64,000 nt of DNA from contig JABACO010000031.1 of assembly GCA_013339895.1 (NCBI GenBank), positions 1-64,000 of the forward strand. The letters run 5' to 3'. The DNA comes from Ephydatia muelleri. Its lineage: Eukaryota; Porifera; Demospongiae; Spongillida; Spongillidae. Of the stretch, positions 1-10,719 are shown one piece after another (position 1 is the first letter of the stretch; each line of letters opens with the position of its first letter). Below the pieces are notes generated by a model that saw only the letters and a program-made list of their open reading frames with translations, ran no database searches and was not told where the DNA came from. The position numbers were made by a program, and so were the translations under genes.

Positions 1-792
1 CCTTTCATATTGACATCCCACTCTCATATAATACTTTTACATAAGATATTTGCCATACACTTGTATCTCTATGATGTCTCGTTAAAATAATAATACTTGC
101 AGAACAATTAATGTTTCTGTGACCTTTTCATTTCAAAAAGAGGACAACTTGAGCCTTGACATGTATCAATTAGGGCTTTTTGCACAGACATGTAACAAAG
201 GATATTATGGAGTTGTCCACAAGAAGTAAAAATAATTTATTACTATGCATAGGTTAATGGTATAATGAATTCTTAATCAGATTTGAAGGTATCGAAAAAT
301 AGCAACCTCCTTTTAAATATGAGTAGCTGCTAGTATCCCCTAAGCACTTGCCTGTCAGATGTATGGAGAGATGAACCACTGGACTGTAATAAAGTGTACC
401 AGTTGAAAGACTCATTTGAATTCACCTTGTTGTACTTAGTTTGTTTACAACAGTAACCACCAAGTGTTAAAGATGTCATAACAGAGAGACACAAGAGCTA
501 TAAGCTAACAACATTTTGTGTACCCTTGTAAAGAACCAAGGGGCTCCCTTCCAAGCTGCATACTTTATCAATGCATCACTTTTGTTCCATACATGCCTAA
601 GCTTATACCACCACGTGTGGCCATATGCACTGAAAGGTCAGAAAGGAATTTCTACCTTTTCAGTACATTTGGGGCGCGCGGTGTTAATCAATATGTATGC
701 ACAATAGTAATGCATATAATATATGAGAGTGGGATGTCAATATGAGAGGGTGAGGTATTCAGGGTGGTACAATTTCATGTGGAATGACCCTG
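1..792. mobile_element. MITE family A, clipped by window edge
   Basis: The right end (about 721-792) is the inverted complement of a left end seen whole at 37751 and 4773. The terminal inverted repeat is about 70 bp and starts GGGTCATTCCACATGAAATT. At the window start only its inner part (from about base 3) remains. The interior is AT-rich and shows no convincing protein. Other copies or parts lie at 4773, 6600-7060, 36540-36645, 37751-38395, 50325-50475 and 51440-51560. This looks like a non-autonomous DNA transposon; the superfamily is not identified. Confidence 0.65.
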
Positions 793-892
793 TTAGCTTC
801 AGATGTGGTGTGTCTGTGTGTTTGAGTGTTTGTACATGATGTGTGGGTGTGATCTGGTGTATACGCTTACATTGTATGTACTGTTACTTGTG

Positions 893-1080
893 TGGGTGAT
901 TGGATTAAATCTGTCAGCAGTGTGCCATCCAGTGCATGTAGCAGGTGCTTTGATTATTGAAGAACCAGGGGTTACATGTAGATATGTACTACAGGGTCAT
1001 TCCAAGTCAATCATCATGCTTTATGCCACCATGTCCTCTCATGTGGAACACTTTTGTTATGAGCTTGTTGAACAATTAGG
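893..1080 (+). repeat. dispersed module B
   Basis: A segment of about 190 bp beginning near CTGTCAGCAGTGTGCCATCC, with GGGTCATTCCAAGTCAAATC in its middle. Near-identical copies occur around 4995, 36740, 38490, 42045, 45487, 55618 and 58830, with parts at 32845 and 35815. It usually precedes the 5' region of the DIRS-like elements, so it may be their far 5' end or an element inserted next to it. No coding potential is seen. Confidence 0.6.
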
Positions 1081-1089
1081 TGTGTTTGT

Positions 1090-1220
1090 TTAGGTCTAAG
1101 TAAAAATTGTCAGCAAAGCGATAAACATCAAAGGCCTAGCTAAGCATACTCAGCATATAGCCACAGAGCATAGCCACCAAACAGGTTTAGGGGACTGGTT
1201 CCAGGAATGGTATGTATTGG
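1090..1220 (+). mobile_element. DIRS-like 5' promoter-region remnant
   Basis: This matches the sequence upstream of the TATA box in the copies at 33000-33125 and 38760-38870 (AAAGGCCTAGCTAAGC, then ACAGGTTTAGGGG). Here it is joined directly to the last 40 codons of a tyrosine recombinase, so the whole interior of the element is gone. The same joint is seen at 5360. Confidence 0.55.
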
Positions 1221-1340
1221 ATTGGAGCAGCGACAGCAGTGTCTAGGAGTGGTCTACCCCCAGCAACGATCAAGAACCTAGGCAGATGGCAGAGTGAAGC
1301 CTACAAGGTGTACACGCGTCACCCTCTGACACAGTCCTAA
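1221..1340 (+). pseudogene. tyrosine recombinase C-terminus (DIRS-like remnant)
   Basis: Forty codons in frame ending at TAA (1338-1340), reading IGAATAVSRSGLPPATIKNL and then a segment with SEAYKVYTRHP. In the fuller copy at 56905-57093 the same stretch follows HTHSLRIGAA. The HxxR motif and the final Tyr in YTRHP are the catalytic signature of tyrosine recombinases. The catalytic Arg/His segment is missing here, so this is a dead fragment. Confidence 0.75.
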
Positions 1341-1366
1341 GACTGTGCAGTCATAGCCTCAGCTCA

Positions 1367-2122
1367 CATAGTTGCCAACTTTTGACAAATAATTCCGGGA
1401 CCGGAAGCCACACACCCTACTACAAACCCACCTTATGTCGCATTCCTGTATTAGTTACAAGATCTATTGCTATTGACACATGTACATAGCTGCAAATAAT
1501 AATAAACTATTGATTTAGATATCATCACATAGGCCTAATCATTCATTCCTTCCCTGGAGTCACTGAAGTAGCCTTTTTAAACTTCCTTAGCAGTTCTGAA
1601 GGGATTTCTGCATCATAGCAACAGCTGTCTGCATTGAATTTGTCCAGGACTGTCACTTCCTCGACAGGGCGTGGATACAGGAGTTTCAAGGAACTTACAC
1701 ATGACAGTCCCTGTCAGTGTCAGTATGCAGTGTAGCACTGTATTTACATTAATATTGTGTAATTACATAATGATTATATAGCCTTTTGAAACTGTCACTG
1801 TTATACATTACCTTTGGAGCTCACTCCTATCCCTTGAAACTCCAGTATCCACACCTTGTCAAAATGACAGTCCCTTTGCGGCCGTTTCTTCGTTGAGGTG
1901 GCTCATCCTTGTGCTTAGCCATGCACAAATGCTGGAACAGCTGTCAATCATTACTTATGGTTTAAACACGTCGGCAACCTATTCATCATAGACAAATTAG
2001 GGGTGTGACCGAACAGATAAGTGGTTATTTTTAAAATAGAATTCCGGGACAATGGGGCCATCTCGGACAAGGGTACGAAATCCGGTAGTGTCCCGGACGT
2101 TCCAGGACGGTTGACAACTATT
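1367..2122. mobile_element. 756-bp DNA transposon nested in a DIRS-like remnant
   Basis: The insertion splits a sequence that is continuous at 57110 (GCCTCAGCTCAGTAAC). The 6-bp AGCTCA is duplicated on both sides (1361-1366 and 2123-2128). The ends are imperfect inverted repeats: CATAGTTGCCAAC on the left, and the complement AATAGTTGTCAAC on the right. On the minus strand two short open stretches may be remains of a protein: one starts with ATG near 1921 and is rich in Lys/Arg; one ends at TGA near 1550. I do not recognise the protein or the superfamily. Confidence 0.6.
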
Positions 2123-2540
2123 AGCTCAGTAACATTTACACACTCACATTGGCACATGCACACAATGTTGTATTTGTACTCCCATGCCTGGAACCATAAA
2201 CCCACCTTAAACCCTATTGGGGTATATAGTTACACTATAACTTGGGCGGCACCCTCAGGGCTTCTACCCCAATAGCCACCTAACCATTGCCAGTGAACAC
2301 AGGCCGACCCAATGATAGCCAGCACTTGTCATTGGTCCCTGTTGGCTAGGTAGCAATCGTCCAGCTGTGGCTGTTGCCTGCCCCTCTCAGTGGGCAAAAC
2401 AGTGACAGTGAACATGGGCAGTAATCTCTGTGCATTACCCTGACAGCTACCAAATATCAGGCACACTTAGTGAAAGGGGAGCATCCCAGGGAAAGCATTG
2501 ATTAGATACTATTTTGTTACCAACTTTCATTATCTTATCC
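2123..2540 (+). mobile_element. DIRS-like 3' non-coding end
   Basis: This continues the 3' part of the element interrupted at 1366. Near-identical copies lie at 57110-57530, at 61330-61640 and in part at 5490-5713. It is a non-coding tail that follows the recombinase stop codon in every copy. Confidence 0.6.
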
Positions 2541-3062
2541 ACTTAGTCCTTGGTTGACAACCTTAAGCACAAACATCCTACCAATAGTGGGCTTTTCATG
2601 CTGATAATGAAATATCTATTAGGTTGAAAATGAAATGGCTATTAAGTTTGAAATTATGCAACAAAATGTGTTACTCGAAAAGCTCATTTATAAAAATTCC
2701 ACCTTTTTGCCAGTCGTGAGAGTACCATGTATTCAGTTCATACCCCAAAAAATCAGTGTCAAGAGAAGGTATTAAATTACAGAGAGTGTTGCAAGTTGCT
2801 GGTACAACTACTCCAAAGGACTCTGGACACCCTATCTGTTGTTGGCCACAATTCTATACTCTTCATACCCACCTTCTGTAACGTTTAGTGTAAAGCCTAT
2901 TTTTCCTTCCCCTGGCTCTGTCCCTTCCCTCCCACCCATCTGTCATCTTACCCTCCACCTTTGACCTCCCTTTGTACATAGATGTTACATCTGTCATATG
3001 TTATGTTTCAACACCCACCTCCACTTGTCCAGCCTCTAGTTATGATGACATTTGTATTGCAG
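2541..3062 (+). repeat. duplicated intron flank upstream of ankyrin exon
   Basis: This stretch matches 57540-58058 nearly base for base, and in part 61640-61960, 7765-7980 and 50760-50975. It ends in a C/T-rich tract and the acceptor TTGTATTGCAG. No gene is seen. It is intron sequence that travels with the exon. Confidence 0.6.
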
Positions 3063-3161
3063 GATGGTTGGAGTCCATTGAATGCAGCAAGTTTTAGTGG
3101 ACATCTTGATGTAGTGAAGACACTATTGGAGGCTGGAGCTAATATCAACCAGGTTGCTAAT
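3063..3161 (+). CDS. ankyrin-repeat exon, class A (gene 1)
   Basis: A 33-codon exon encoding exactly one ankyrin repeat (DGWSPLNAASFSGHLDVV, then KTLLEAGANINQVAN). It is bounded by the acceptor TTGTATTGCAG and the donor GTAGGT, with phase 0 at both ends. Ankyrin repeats bind other proteins. The PLxxAS, GH and LLEAGAN positions fit the family consensus. It is the first exon of gene 1 visible here; the 5' end must lie left of the window. It joins in frame to 10087. Confidence 0.8.
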
Positions 3162-3490
3162 GTAGGTACATGTACACATACATGATGTTCATTGAACCGC
3201 AATTGTACCTGTACAACACAGCCGATTGTATATAAAATAAAGCTACAGTACTATACATGTATTGAACATGCTGAGCTATGAACCTTGAGAAAAGCATTGA
3301 ACATATGTATGTCTTATCTTTCACATGCATTTAGTGCATACATGTGTACTGTGTTGGGGCTGTTTGGTGTGTCATGTTGTATCCATGCTTTTGTATTGTA
3401 ATTGCATGACAACTGTAGCTGTGCTGGTCATTGGTGTGTTGCATGTCCAGCTGCAATGGTGTGCATTTAGATTAAACTTACTGTGTATAG

Positions 3491-3611
3491 GGTGTCTACA
3501 AAAAAACGCAAGAAAATAAAGTATTGAACTTTCATCGATCAGGATTGAATTTATCTCAATCCTGCCGAAAGTTAAATGCTTTTTATTTGTTGCATTTTTT
3601 TTGTAGACACC
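3491..3611. mobile_element. 121-bp foldback MITE
   Basis: The ends GGTGTCTACAAAAAAACGCA and its near-complement (…TTTTTTTTGTAGACACC) pair along almost the whole element, leaving a small centre around TCAGGATTGAATTTATCTCA. A copy lies at 58488-58615 in the matching intron, and a half copy near 8750-8795. It is a non-coding MITE that was carried along in the segmental duplication. Confidence 0.65.
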
Positions 3612-4772
3612 TGGTATAATCAATGAACTATGTATTAGATGGACATTCCGTATTGAAACGCTGTAGCATCCATTCATCCAGATGCTGTGTGTGCATATGT
3701 GTTGTGACTACGAGTACACGTGTGGTATGCAATAGTGCACGTGTGCATGTACACTGTACATGTAGATATGCATGTGAGAAGACTTCATAGTAATGGTGGT
3801 CTGTTATTCTAGACAGTACATGTACACTGTAGTTACACCTACATTCACATATACATGTATCTTGCTGGGGGGTCACATCCATTTCCATTTCCTTCCTCTT
3901 CTCTCCTCCCTCCTCACCCCCCTCCCCTTCCATCTATCTCCCTGCTTTCAGCATCGTACAGTGTATGTGCACGTATCAGTTGTTATGTATTGGTACAGAC
4001 ATTTGCAGGTATTAGTTTTCAAAGTTGTAACGTATTCTATTATCTATGGTGTGAGTGTGTTTGTATGTACATGTATGGTGTCCATGTGCTGTGTGTGGTG
4101 TCCTTGTGTTGTATGTGGTGTTCATGTGCTGTGTGTGTTGGCCATGTGTTGTAACAGCTGTCCTTTCATCACTCTTCATCTTCTGGTCTTACTTCACAAG
4201 AGTTGTGTTCCACACCAGTTGACACATGATGCACACAACATGACCTATGCACAATATTATTATTTATCCACCCTTTGGCCATTTTTCCCACTACTTTTGA
4301 TCTATTTCAATGACTTGCAGCTTCCCACAATCACATACCAACACAGAATAGCACAGTATTTACACACATAGAACGGGAGCCTGTACACTGACAAAGACCT
4401 ATGGATGGGCCTCCACCCACACCATGTGATACACATGCAGCGAGGAAAGCCCTTCTGGTGATAAAATCTCATCCCAGAAGAATATCTACAAAAACCAATT
4501 TCATTGTCATGAAACTGCTAATAAAAAATACTTGAAAACACAAACATTTGCAGGTACTTAGGTTGTAGGTTTCAAAGTTCTAACATGTACACAATCAAAT
4601 CGACTTTTATGTGACCACATATACATGTACATGCTCAATGTTGCAGTACTACGTCCACACACCTGTACTAATTCCCTATGTGCAGGTTCATTTTATCTTA
4701 TCCCTGCCCTCAAAGCTAATCAGAAAGGTCGCTGGTCATGTTATTCTTAGTAATTGCAGCTTGAAGTGAATG
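3612..4772 (+). repeat. repeat-filled intron of gene 1
   Basis: There is no gene here. It includes a module shared with 35090-35560, 37020-37500, 49970-50340, 51100-51450, 54770-55180 and 63600-64000, recognisable by CACAATATTATTATTTATCC. Around 4070-4150 there are short tandem copies of a 20-bp unit (GTCCATGTGCTGTGTGTGGT). Confidence 0.5.
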
Positions 4773-4985
4773 ATGTCGGGTCATTCCACATGAAATTGTA
4801 CTACCCTGAATACCTCACCCTCTCATATTGACATCCCACTCTCATATACATGTAATACTCTCACATAAGATATTAGCCATACACTTGTATGATGTCTTGT
4901 TAAAATAATAATACTTGCTGAATAATTTATTTTTCTGTGACCTGTTTCATTTTCAAAAGAAGATAGCATTAGCCTTGACATGTAC
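4773..4985. mobile_element. MITE family A, left-end fragment
   Basis: It begins with the full left terminal repeat (GGGTCATTCCACATGAAATT) and is cut off near 4985, where module B (4995-5170) begins. No right end is present. Confidence 0.6.
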
Positions 4986-5189
4986 TGTGTGGTGGTGATT
5001 GGGTGTAAATCTGTCAGCAGTGTGCCATCCAGTGCATGTAGCAGGTGCTTTGATTATTGAAGAACCAGGGCTACATGTAGATATGTACTACAGGGTCATT
5101 CCAAGTCAAATCATCATGCTTTATGTCACCATGTCCTCTCATGTGGAACATGAGTTAGTTCAACAATAATAATTTAGGCAAATTAGGCA

Positions 5190-5718
5190 TTGTTTAGGTC
5201 TAAGAAAACATTGTCAGCTAAGCCTCACCTTTAGATAAACATCAAAGGCCTAGCTAAGCATACTACCCCTCCCCAGCATATAGCCACAGACCATAACTAC
5301 CAAAAAGGTCTGGTTCTAAAAAGGTTTAGGGGTCTGGTTCCAGGCATGGTATACATGTATATTGAATTGGAGCAGCGACAGCAGTGTCTAGGAGTGGTCT
5401 ATCCCCAGCAACGACCAAGAACCTAGGCAGATGGTGGAGTGAAGCCTACAAGGTGTACACTCTGACACAGCCCTAAGACAGTGCAGTCATAGCCTCAGCT
5501 CAGTAACATTCACACACTCACATTGGCACATGCACACATGTTGTATTTGTACTCCCATGCCTGGATCCATAAACCCACCTTAAACCCTATTGGGGGTATA
5601 TAGTTACACTATAACTTGGGTGGTACCTCAGGGCTTCTACCCCAATAGCCACCTAACCATTGCCAGCGTAATGGTTTGGAACACAGGCCGACCCAATGAT
5701 TGCCAGCACTTGTCATAT
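5190..5718 (+). mobile_element. DIRS-like internal-deletion derivative
   Basis: This has the same layout as 1090-1340: 5' region, then a direct joint to the recombinase C-terminus at 5366-5476, then the 3' tail. The recombinase stretch carries a further 10-base loss before its stop, removing the Arg-His-Pro after the catalytic Tyr region. Its 3' tail ends inside the stump of an ankyrin exon. Confidence 0.6.
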
Positions 5719-5744
5719 GAGCTAATATAAATCAGGCCACTAAG
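5719..5744 (+). pseudogene. truncated ankyrin exon stump
   Basis: Only the last codons of a class A ankyrin exon remain (ANINQATK), followed by the usual donor GTACAG and the usual downstream intron. The front of the exon is replaced by the DIRS-like 3' tail. Without an acceptor it cannot be spliced in as a repeat. Confidence 0.7.
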
Positions 5745-6599
5745 GTACAGTAGGTAGACATGTACTGGATGTCACACATGTCCATACATTGTATCTCCCA
5801 TACACTGGTTACATGTGGCTCCTTGTTATTCATGTAGTACCTCCTACTCCACCTTCATACATGTACATGTATCAAATTGCCTTTGCCATTTGCCATGACA
5901 TGTGCAGTAGGTGCTATACCATAAGCCTGGTAATTTATCATGATGTAACTACATGTACATGTATTGTGTAACATAACTATTGTACTGTAGCTATATTTCC
6001 TAGTCCATTGTGTGCTGCACCCACCTCCACAATCACACACCAACACAGAATAGCACAGTATTTATACACATAGAATGGGAGCCTGTAAACTGACATAGAC
6101 TTACGGATGGGCCCACACACAGTCCGCCCACACTATGCGATAAACCAGCAGTGAGGAATGCCCTTCTGGTGATAGAACCTCATTGGAGAAAAGTATCTAC
6201 ACAAACCACATTCAGTGTCATGGAACTGCTGATAAAAAAATACTTGAAAACACGGACATTTGCAGGTATTAAGTTTTCAGTGTTCTAACATATTCTATTA
6301 TCTATGGTGTGAGTGTGTTTGTCTGGTGTCCATGTGTTCTTTGTGGTGTCCATATAAGGTAACAACTGTCCTTTCGTGGCTCTTCCACTTCTGGTCTTAC
6401 TTCACAAGAGTTGTGTTCCACAACCAGTTGACACATGACATGACCTACGCACAATATTATTATTTATCCACTCTTTGGCCATTACTTTGATCCATTTCAA
6501 TGACTTGCAGCTTTCCACAATCATATACCAACACAGAATAGCAGAGTATTTACACACATAGAATGGGAGTCTGTACAAGGTAGTGAAATAAAGCAACAT
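5745..6599 (+). repeat. duplicated intron sequence
   Basis: This matches the intron downstream of the class A exons at 34571-35060 and 54242-54760, and then the CACAATATTATTATTTATCC module. There is no gene. Confidence 0.5.
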
Positions 6600-7061
6600 C
6601 CATTTCTCACCTTTTTTTTAATATGGGTAGCTGCTAATATCCCTAAGGCACTTGCCTGACAGATGTATGGAGAGACGAACCACTGGACTGTAATACAGTG
6701 TACCAGTTGAAAGACTCATTTTGAATTCACCTTGTTGTACTTAGTTTGTTTACACAGTAAACACCATGCCAAGTGTTAATGATGTCATAACAGAGAGACA
6801 CAAGAGCTATAAGCTAACTAACATTTTGTGTATGCGTGTAAGAGCAAAGGGGCTCATTTCCAAGCTGCGTACTTTATCAATGCATCACTTTTGTTCAATA
6901 CATGCCTATAGCTTATACCACTGTGCTTGGCCTTATGAACTGAAAGGTCAGAAAGGAATTTCCACCCTTTCAGTACATTTGCATATAATATTTGAGAGTG
7001 GGATGTCAATATGAGAGGGTGAGGTATTCAGGGTGGTACAATTTCATGTGGAATGACCCTG
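6600..7061. mobile_element. MITE family A, right part
   Basis: This is the interior and right terminal repeat of family A, ending in GTGGAATGACCCT. The left terminal repeat is absent. Confidence 0.55.
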
Positions 7062-7108
7062 TTAGCTTCAGATGTGGGTGTGTCTGTGTGTGAGTGTTTG
7101 TTCATGAT

Positions 7109-8137
7109 GTCAATCCAAGTCAAATCATCATGCTTTATGCCACTTTGTCGTTCGATTTGGCACAATTTTGTTATGAGTTTGTTTACCAATAATATAGGCA
7201 ATTTAATAATATAAAATGCTCCAGCCATTGCTGGTTCATGCTTTGCCTGCTGTAGCCGTTGTATTTTGAATATCTATAATTATAAAAATTAAATTGTAAG
7301 AAGCGGGGGGTTTCTGCTGGGGTAGCTGCAAAAGCTGCAGAATCAAGAAAACATGAGCAAAATGACACAAAGTGTTCAGAGCTTGGTTGGCAGTGCATTC
7401 CACTAGCAGTGGAAACATATGGAGCCTGGGGTGAAGAGGCATGCAATGCATTCTCCTGCATAGCCATGCGCAAAGCCATCCTCACAAACTGTAGCAAATC
7501 CCAAGCCTTGGGGGATGTATATGGCAGACTGAGCATTGTGCTTGTGAGAGCAAACGCCAGAGCTATCCTTGCTAGATCCTTGCAGGTGGCAGACATGCAG
7601 GTCGATGCAATGGACTACTGATCTTTCTGTGTATATGTGTGTTTTTGAACCTAAGAGTGTAGTATATACTGTAGTTATTGAACATTTTATACTTTGGCTG
7701 TAAAGTGCATATTTGAAGCAAAATAAATAAATAAATGAAAACAAATTTTTTGGCCACGTGCAATGGTCCTGTTAGTCTTTGAATGACAAACTTAAGCATG
7801 AACGTACAGTTTAATAATGGACTTTTGATGCTTATTGATGAAATATCTGTTATTAAGCTTGAAATAATAATGTGTTACTCGAATATAGTTAATTACCAAT
7901 TTTGCCAGTTGTGAGAGTACCATGTAGTTAGTTTATACCCAAAACAAATCAGTGCCAGAGATATTAAGGCTTAAGATACAAGCTGGATGAGAAAACATTA
8001 GCACCCTGTATTTGGTACTGGTAAATCTAATAATTTGTCTCAATTATTATTATAGTTGAACAAACTCATAACAGAATTTTGCCAAATCAAAGGACAGGGT
8101 GGCATAAAGCGTGATGATTTGACTTGGAATGACCCTG
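7109..8137. mobile_element. about 1-kb element with long TIRs (family C)
   Basis: The left end (CAATCCAAGTCAAATCATCA, 7111 on) and the right end (complement of the segment ending TTGGAATGACCCTG, 8137) pair over roughly 100 bp with scattered mismatches. A shorter copy at 50510-50985 lacks the middle 7301-7720, which here contains a retroelement fragment. The element is non-autonomous; its superfamily is unknown. Confidence 0.6.
7310..7621 (+). pseudogene. retroelement reverse transcriptase C-terminal tail
   Basis: The open frame, read from about 7310 to the stop at 7619-7621, has the features KCSELGWQCIPLAVETYGAW and then YGRLSIVLVRANARAILARS. I recognise this as the region C-terminal to the RT domain in non-LTR-type elements common in cnidarian and sponge genomes. 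The catalytic RT is absent. It sits inside the family C element, which lacks it at 50510. It is probably a dead insert. Confidence 0.6.
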
Positions 8138-10086
8138 CAGTACATATCAACATGTACATGTAACCCCTGCTCTTTAAGAATTAAAGAATTCTGACAACAT
8201 GTAGCTTGCCTTGGACTGTTACATAACATGAAATTATTCTAGTCCTTGCTAGTACTATACAGGAATGTCATGTCAATACATTGAATTACAGGGAAGGCGG
8301 GGCAAACATATACATGTATGTACAGAGTTATCTCACAGTATTCACAAACACCTTGTACCTTGTAAGGATAAGTTTGCTAGTTGCAACAAATCTATCCTCT
8401 TCTGTTGTATGGTTCATCATTCATGATGTTCATTCAACAGCAACGGTACTTGTACAACATGGCGGCTTGTACATATAATAAAGCCATAGTACTGTGCATG
8501 TATTGAACATGCTGAGCAGCTAACCTTGAGAAATGCTTTGTATGCACTGTATGTAGTGTGACAGCATATGTATGTCTTATCTTTCCCATGCATTTAGTGT
8601 ACATGTGTAGTGTGTTGGAGCTGTTTGGTGTGTCATGTTGTATCCATGCTTGTGTATTGTAATTGCATGACAACTGTGCTGTGCTGGTCATTGGTGTGTT
8701 GCATGTCCAGCTGCAATGGTGTGCATTTGATTGACTACAGTGTATATTTGTATACAAAAGAGTGCAACAAAGTAAAAAGCGTTTAACTTTCATCAGGAAT
8801 CTAAGATTTGGAACTTACCATCATCGTACCTGGCCTCGTGATTAGCAACATGTATTTAATGTATTAATAAAAGTTAATAAGCTTGGTCTCCCATGACCAA
8901 ATAATCAGCATCTTGGCTCAATCCAATTGCTAACTTTGTTGTGATTGGCCTGAAATATGTTACAACTTTTTACCATGCACCCTATAAGCTTACATATGTG
9001 CCATGATGCAATATCGTAACAGTTCCTGGTTCCCAGACTTAGTCTGATTATTGGTAATGGACCACATTTAGATTGCAGTTGAGTATAACTTTTGACTAAC
9101 TGCATTTTGAATATCTATATTGTCACGCGATGACTAACCTGATGATTGCCTTTCATTATACTTTTAACTAACTGACTAGATTCGATATATTGAATAACTA
9201 CTATGAACGTCCAATTAACCAGTTTTACAACCCAAGATGACAGGTTGCATTCGGCTCTGCAAATCTTCAATTCTATCTTCGGACAGTTGATGGGATTAAC
9301 CTTAGCCACCTGTTATTACGCCCCTCCTCTCCCCTCTCTTTATAAATTAAAACATTGTTATTGCCAGTTCATAAACGCCCAACCTGCATTCAGGTCATGC
9401 ACTCCCTCCTTTTGCTGCACGTACGCAGCATTGCTGGACTGACTATTAGTACTCAAGCAGTGCGTGACATTTAGCACTTTCATACCTGCTTCACTCTACT
9501 AAACATGGACGACAATACATGCGGTGTCATCCAGCAACCCAAACCGCATTTATGCACGACCAATGCAAACAATACATGCGAGCCATTGGATTCTATAGCA
9601 CACACATAACAAGAAATATGATGACGCCACTCACAAAGCATCTGTGTATTAATATATTTAACTTCAATATTATATAATCGTCATCATTTTGCAGGGAAAA
9701 GTACGCTTCTTTCACGTCATAATCAGACATATTACACAGTGCGTAACTTCGTGACTTCAAATCATGTCTACGCCACACTAACTGCTACATACTATGTATG
9801 AATACTCGCGAAAGGGATTTACAACATTACCTGTCTCCAGGAAAATACCACTACCTGGCAGCTCTGATTGGCACTGACATGTCTAGCTGTTAAACAAAAG
9901 TTCAACACTTTTTTGCGTACCGTTTCCAATGGATTTATTCTATTATCTATGGTGTGTGTTTGTACATGATGTGCAGGTGTGTTGTGGATGTGATCTGGTG
10001 TATACACTTAAACTGTATACGACTGTATATGAATCACTTTTCACGTGACAGTCCAGCCTCTGGTTACGATGCCATTTGTATTGCAG
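8138..10086 (+). other. intron of gene 1, no gene seen
   Basis: The part at 8400-8760 duplicates intron sequence also found at 3180-3470 and 58180-58470. The part at 8750-8795 is half of the foldback MITE. The part at 8820-10040 looks unique, AT-rich and without a coding signal. The last 50 bases resemble the usual upstream flank of class A exons and end in the acceptor TTGTATTGCAG. Confidence 0.5.
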
Positions 10087-10185
10087 AATGGTTGGAGTCC
10101 ATTGAATGCAGCAAGTAGGAACGGACATCTTGATGTAGTGGAGACACTATTGGAGGCTGGAGCTAATATCAATCAGGCTGATAAG
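10087..10185 (+). CDS. ankyrin-repeat exon, class A (gene 1)
   Basis: Thirty-three codons, one ankyrin repeat (NGWSPLNAASRNGHLDVV, then ETLLEAGANINQADK). The acceptor is TTGTATTGCAG, the donor GTACGG, phase 0 at both ends. It precedes the partial repeat exon at 10335 by a 149-bp intron. Confidence 0.85.
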
Positions 10186-10334
10186 GTACGGTAGATAGAC
10201 ATGTATTCAGTGGTTACATGATTGTATCTCCCTTACACTGGTTACATGTGGCTCCTTGTTATACATGTAGTACCTCCTACTCCACCTTCATACATGTACA
10301 TGTATCAAATAAGTATGTAATGCTTTATTCTCAG

Positions 10335-10415
10335 GATGGGAAAACATCACTGGACTTGGCTGTGGAGCGAGGTCACAATGAAACAGTTCAGTTGTTGAAG
10401 ACATACCAAGCCAAG
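10335..10415 (+). CDS. terminal partial ankyrin exon (gene 1)
   Basis: Twenty-seven codons (DGKTSLDLAVERGHNETVQL, then LKTYQAK) between the acceptor TATTCTCAG and the donor GTGAGG, phase 0. The DGKTSLDLAVERGH start is a normal ankyrin repeat front half. The second helix runs into a charged tail, as expected for a C-terminal capping repeat. It links the ankyrin part to the coiled-coil/kinase exon. Confidence 0.85.
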
Positions 10416-10719
10416 GTGAGGTGCACATCTGATGAACAGTGATACAGGCAGATAAAACCTTATATTTACGTTTTGCTCGGGACTGTCAATAAACCTGCCA
10501 CATTCGTACAACACTCTGGCTTGTTTGCTTACAATCACTGAGGCCATATTGCACCAGTTACATGTACATGTATATGGTTGGGCATATCATATCCCTAGAC
10601 TCATACATTTAAGGCATAACATGATAGAAGCATTTAAAATCTTATTGCTGCTTTGGCTGTCCTGAGATTTAAGTATTTGATGCACTCTACATGCGTTGTG
10701 CAATTGTTAGTTTTTGCAG

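Noticed and set aside
803..1093. 96-codon Cys/Val-rich frame
   Set aside because: It runs across a GT-rich repeat and module B; module B copies elsewhere do not keep the frame.
3793..4371. 192-codon frame in intron
   Set aside because: It runs through the duplicated intron module; the other copies (for example 36750, 54836) have different frames and stops.
7183..7596. 137-codon minus-strand frame
   Set aside because: It is antisense to the reverse transcriptase tail on the plus strand, whose sequence is recognisable.
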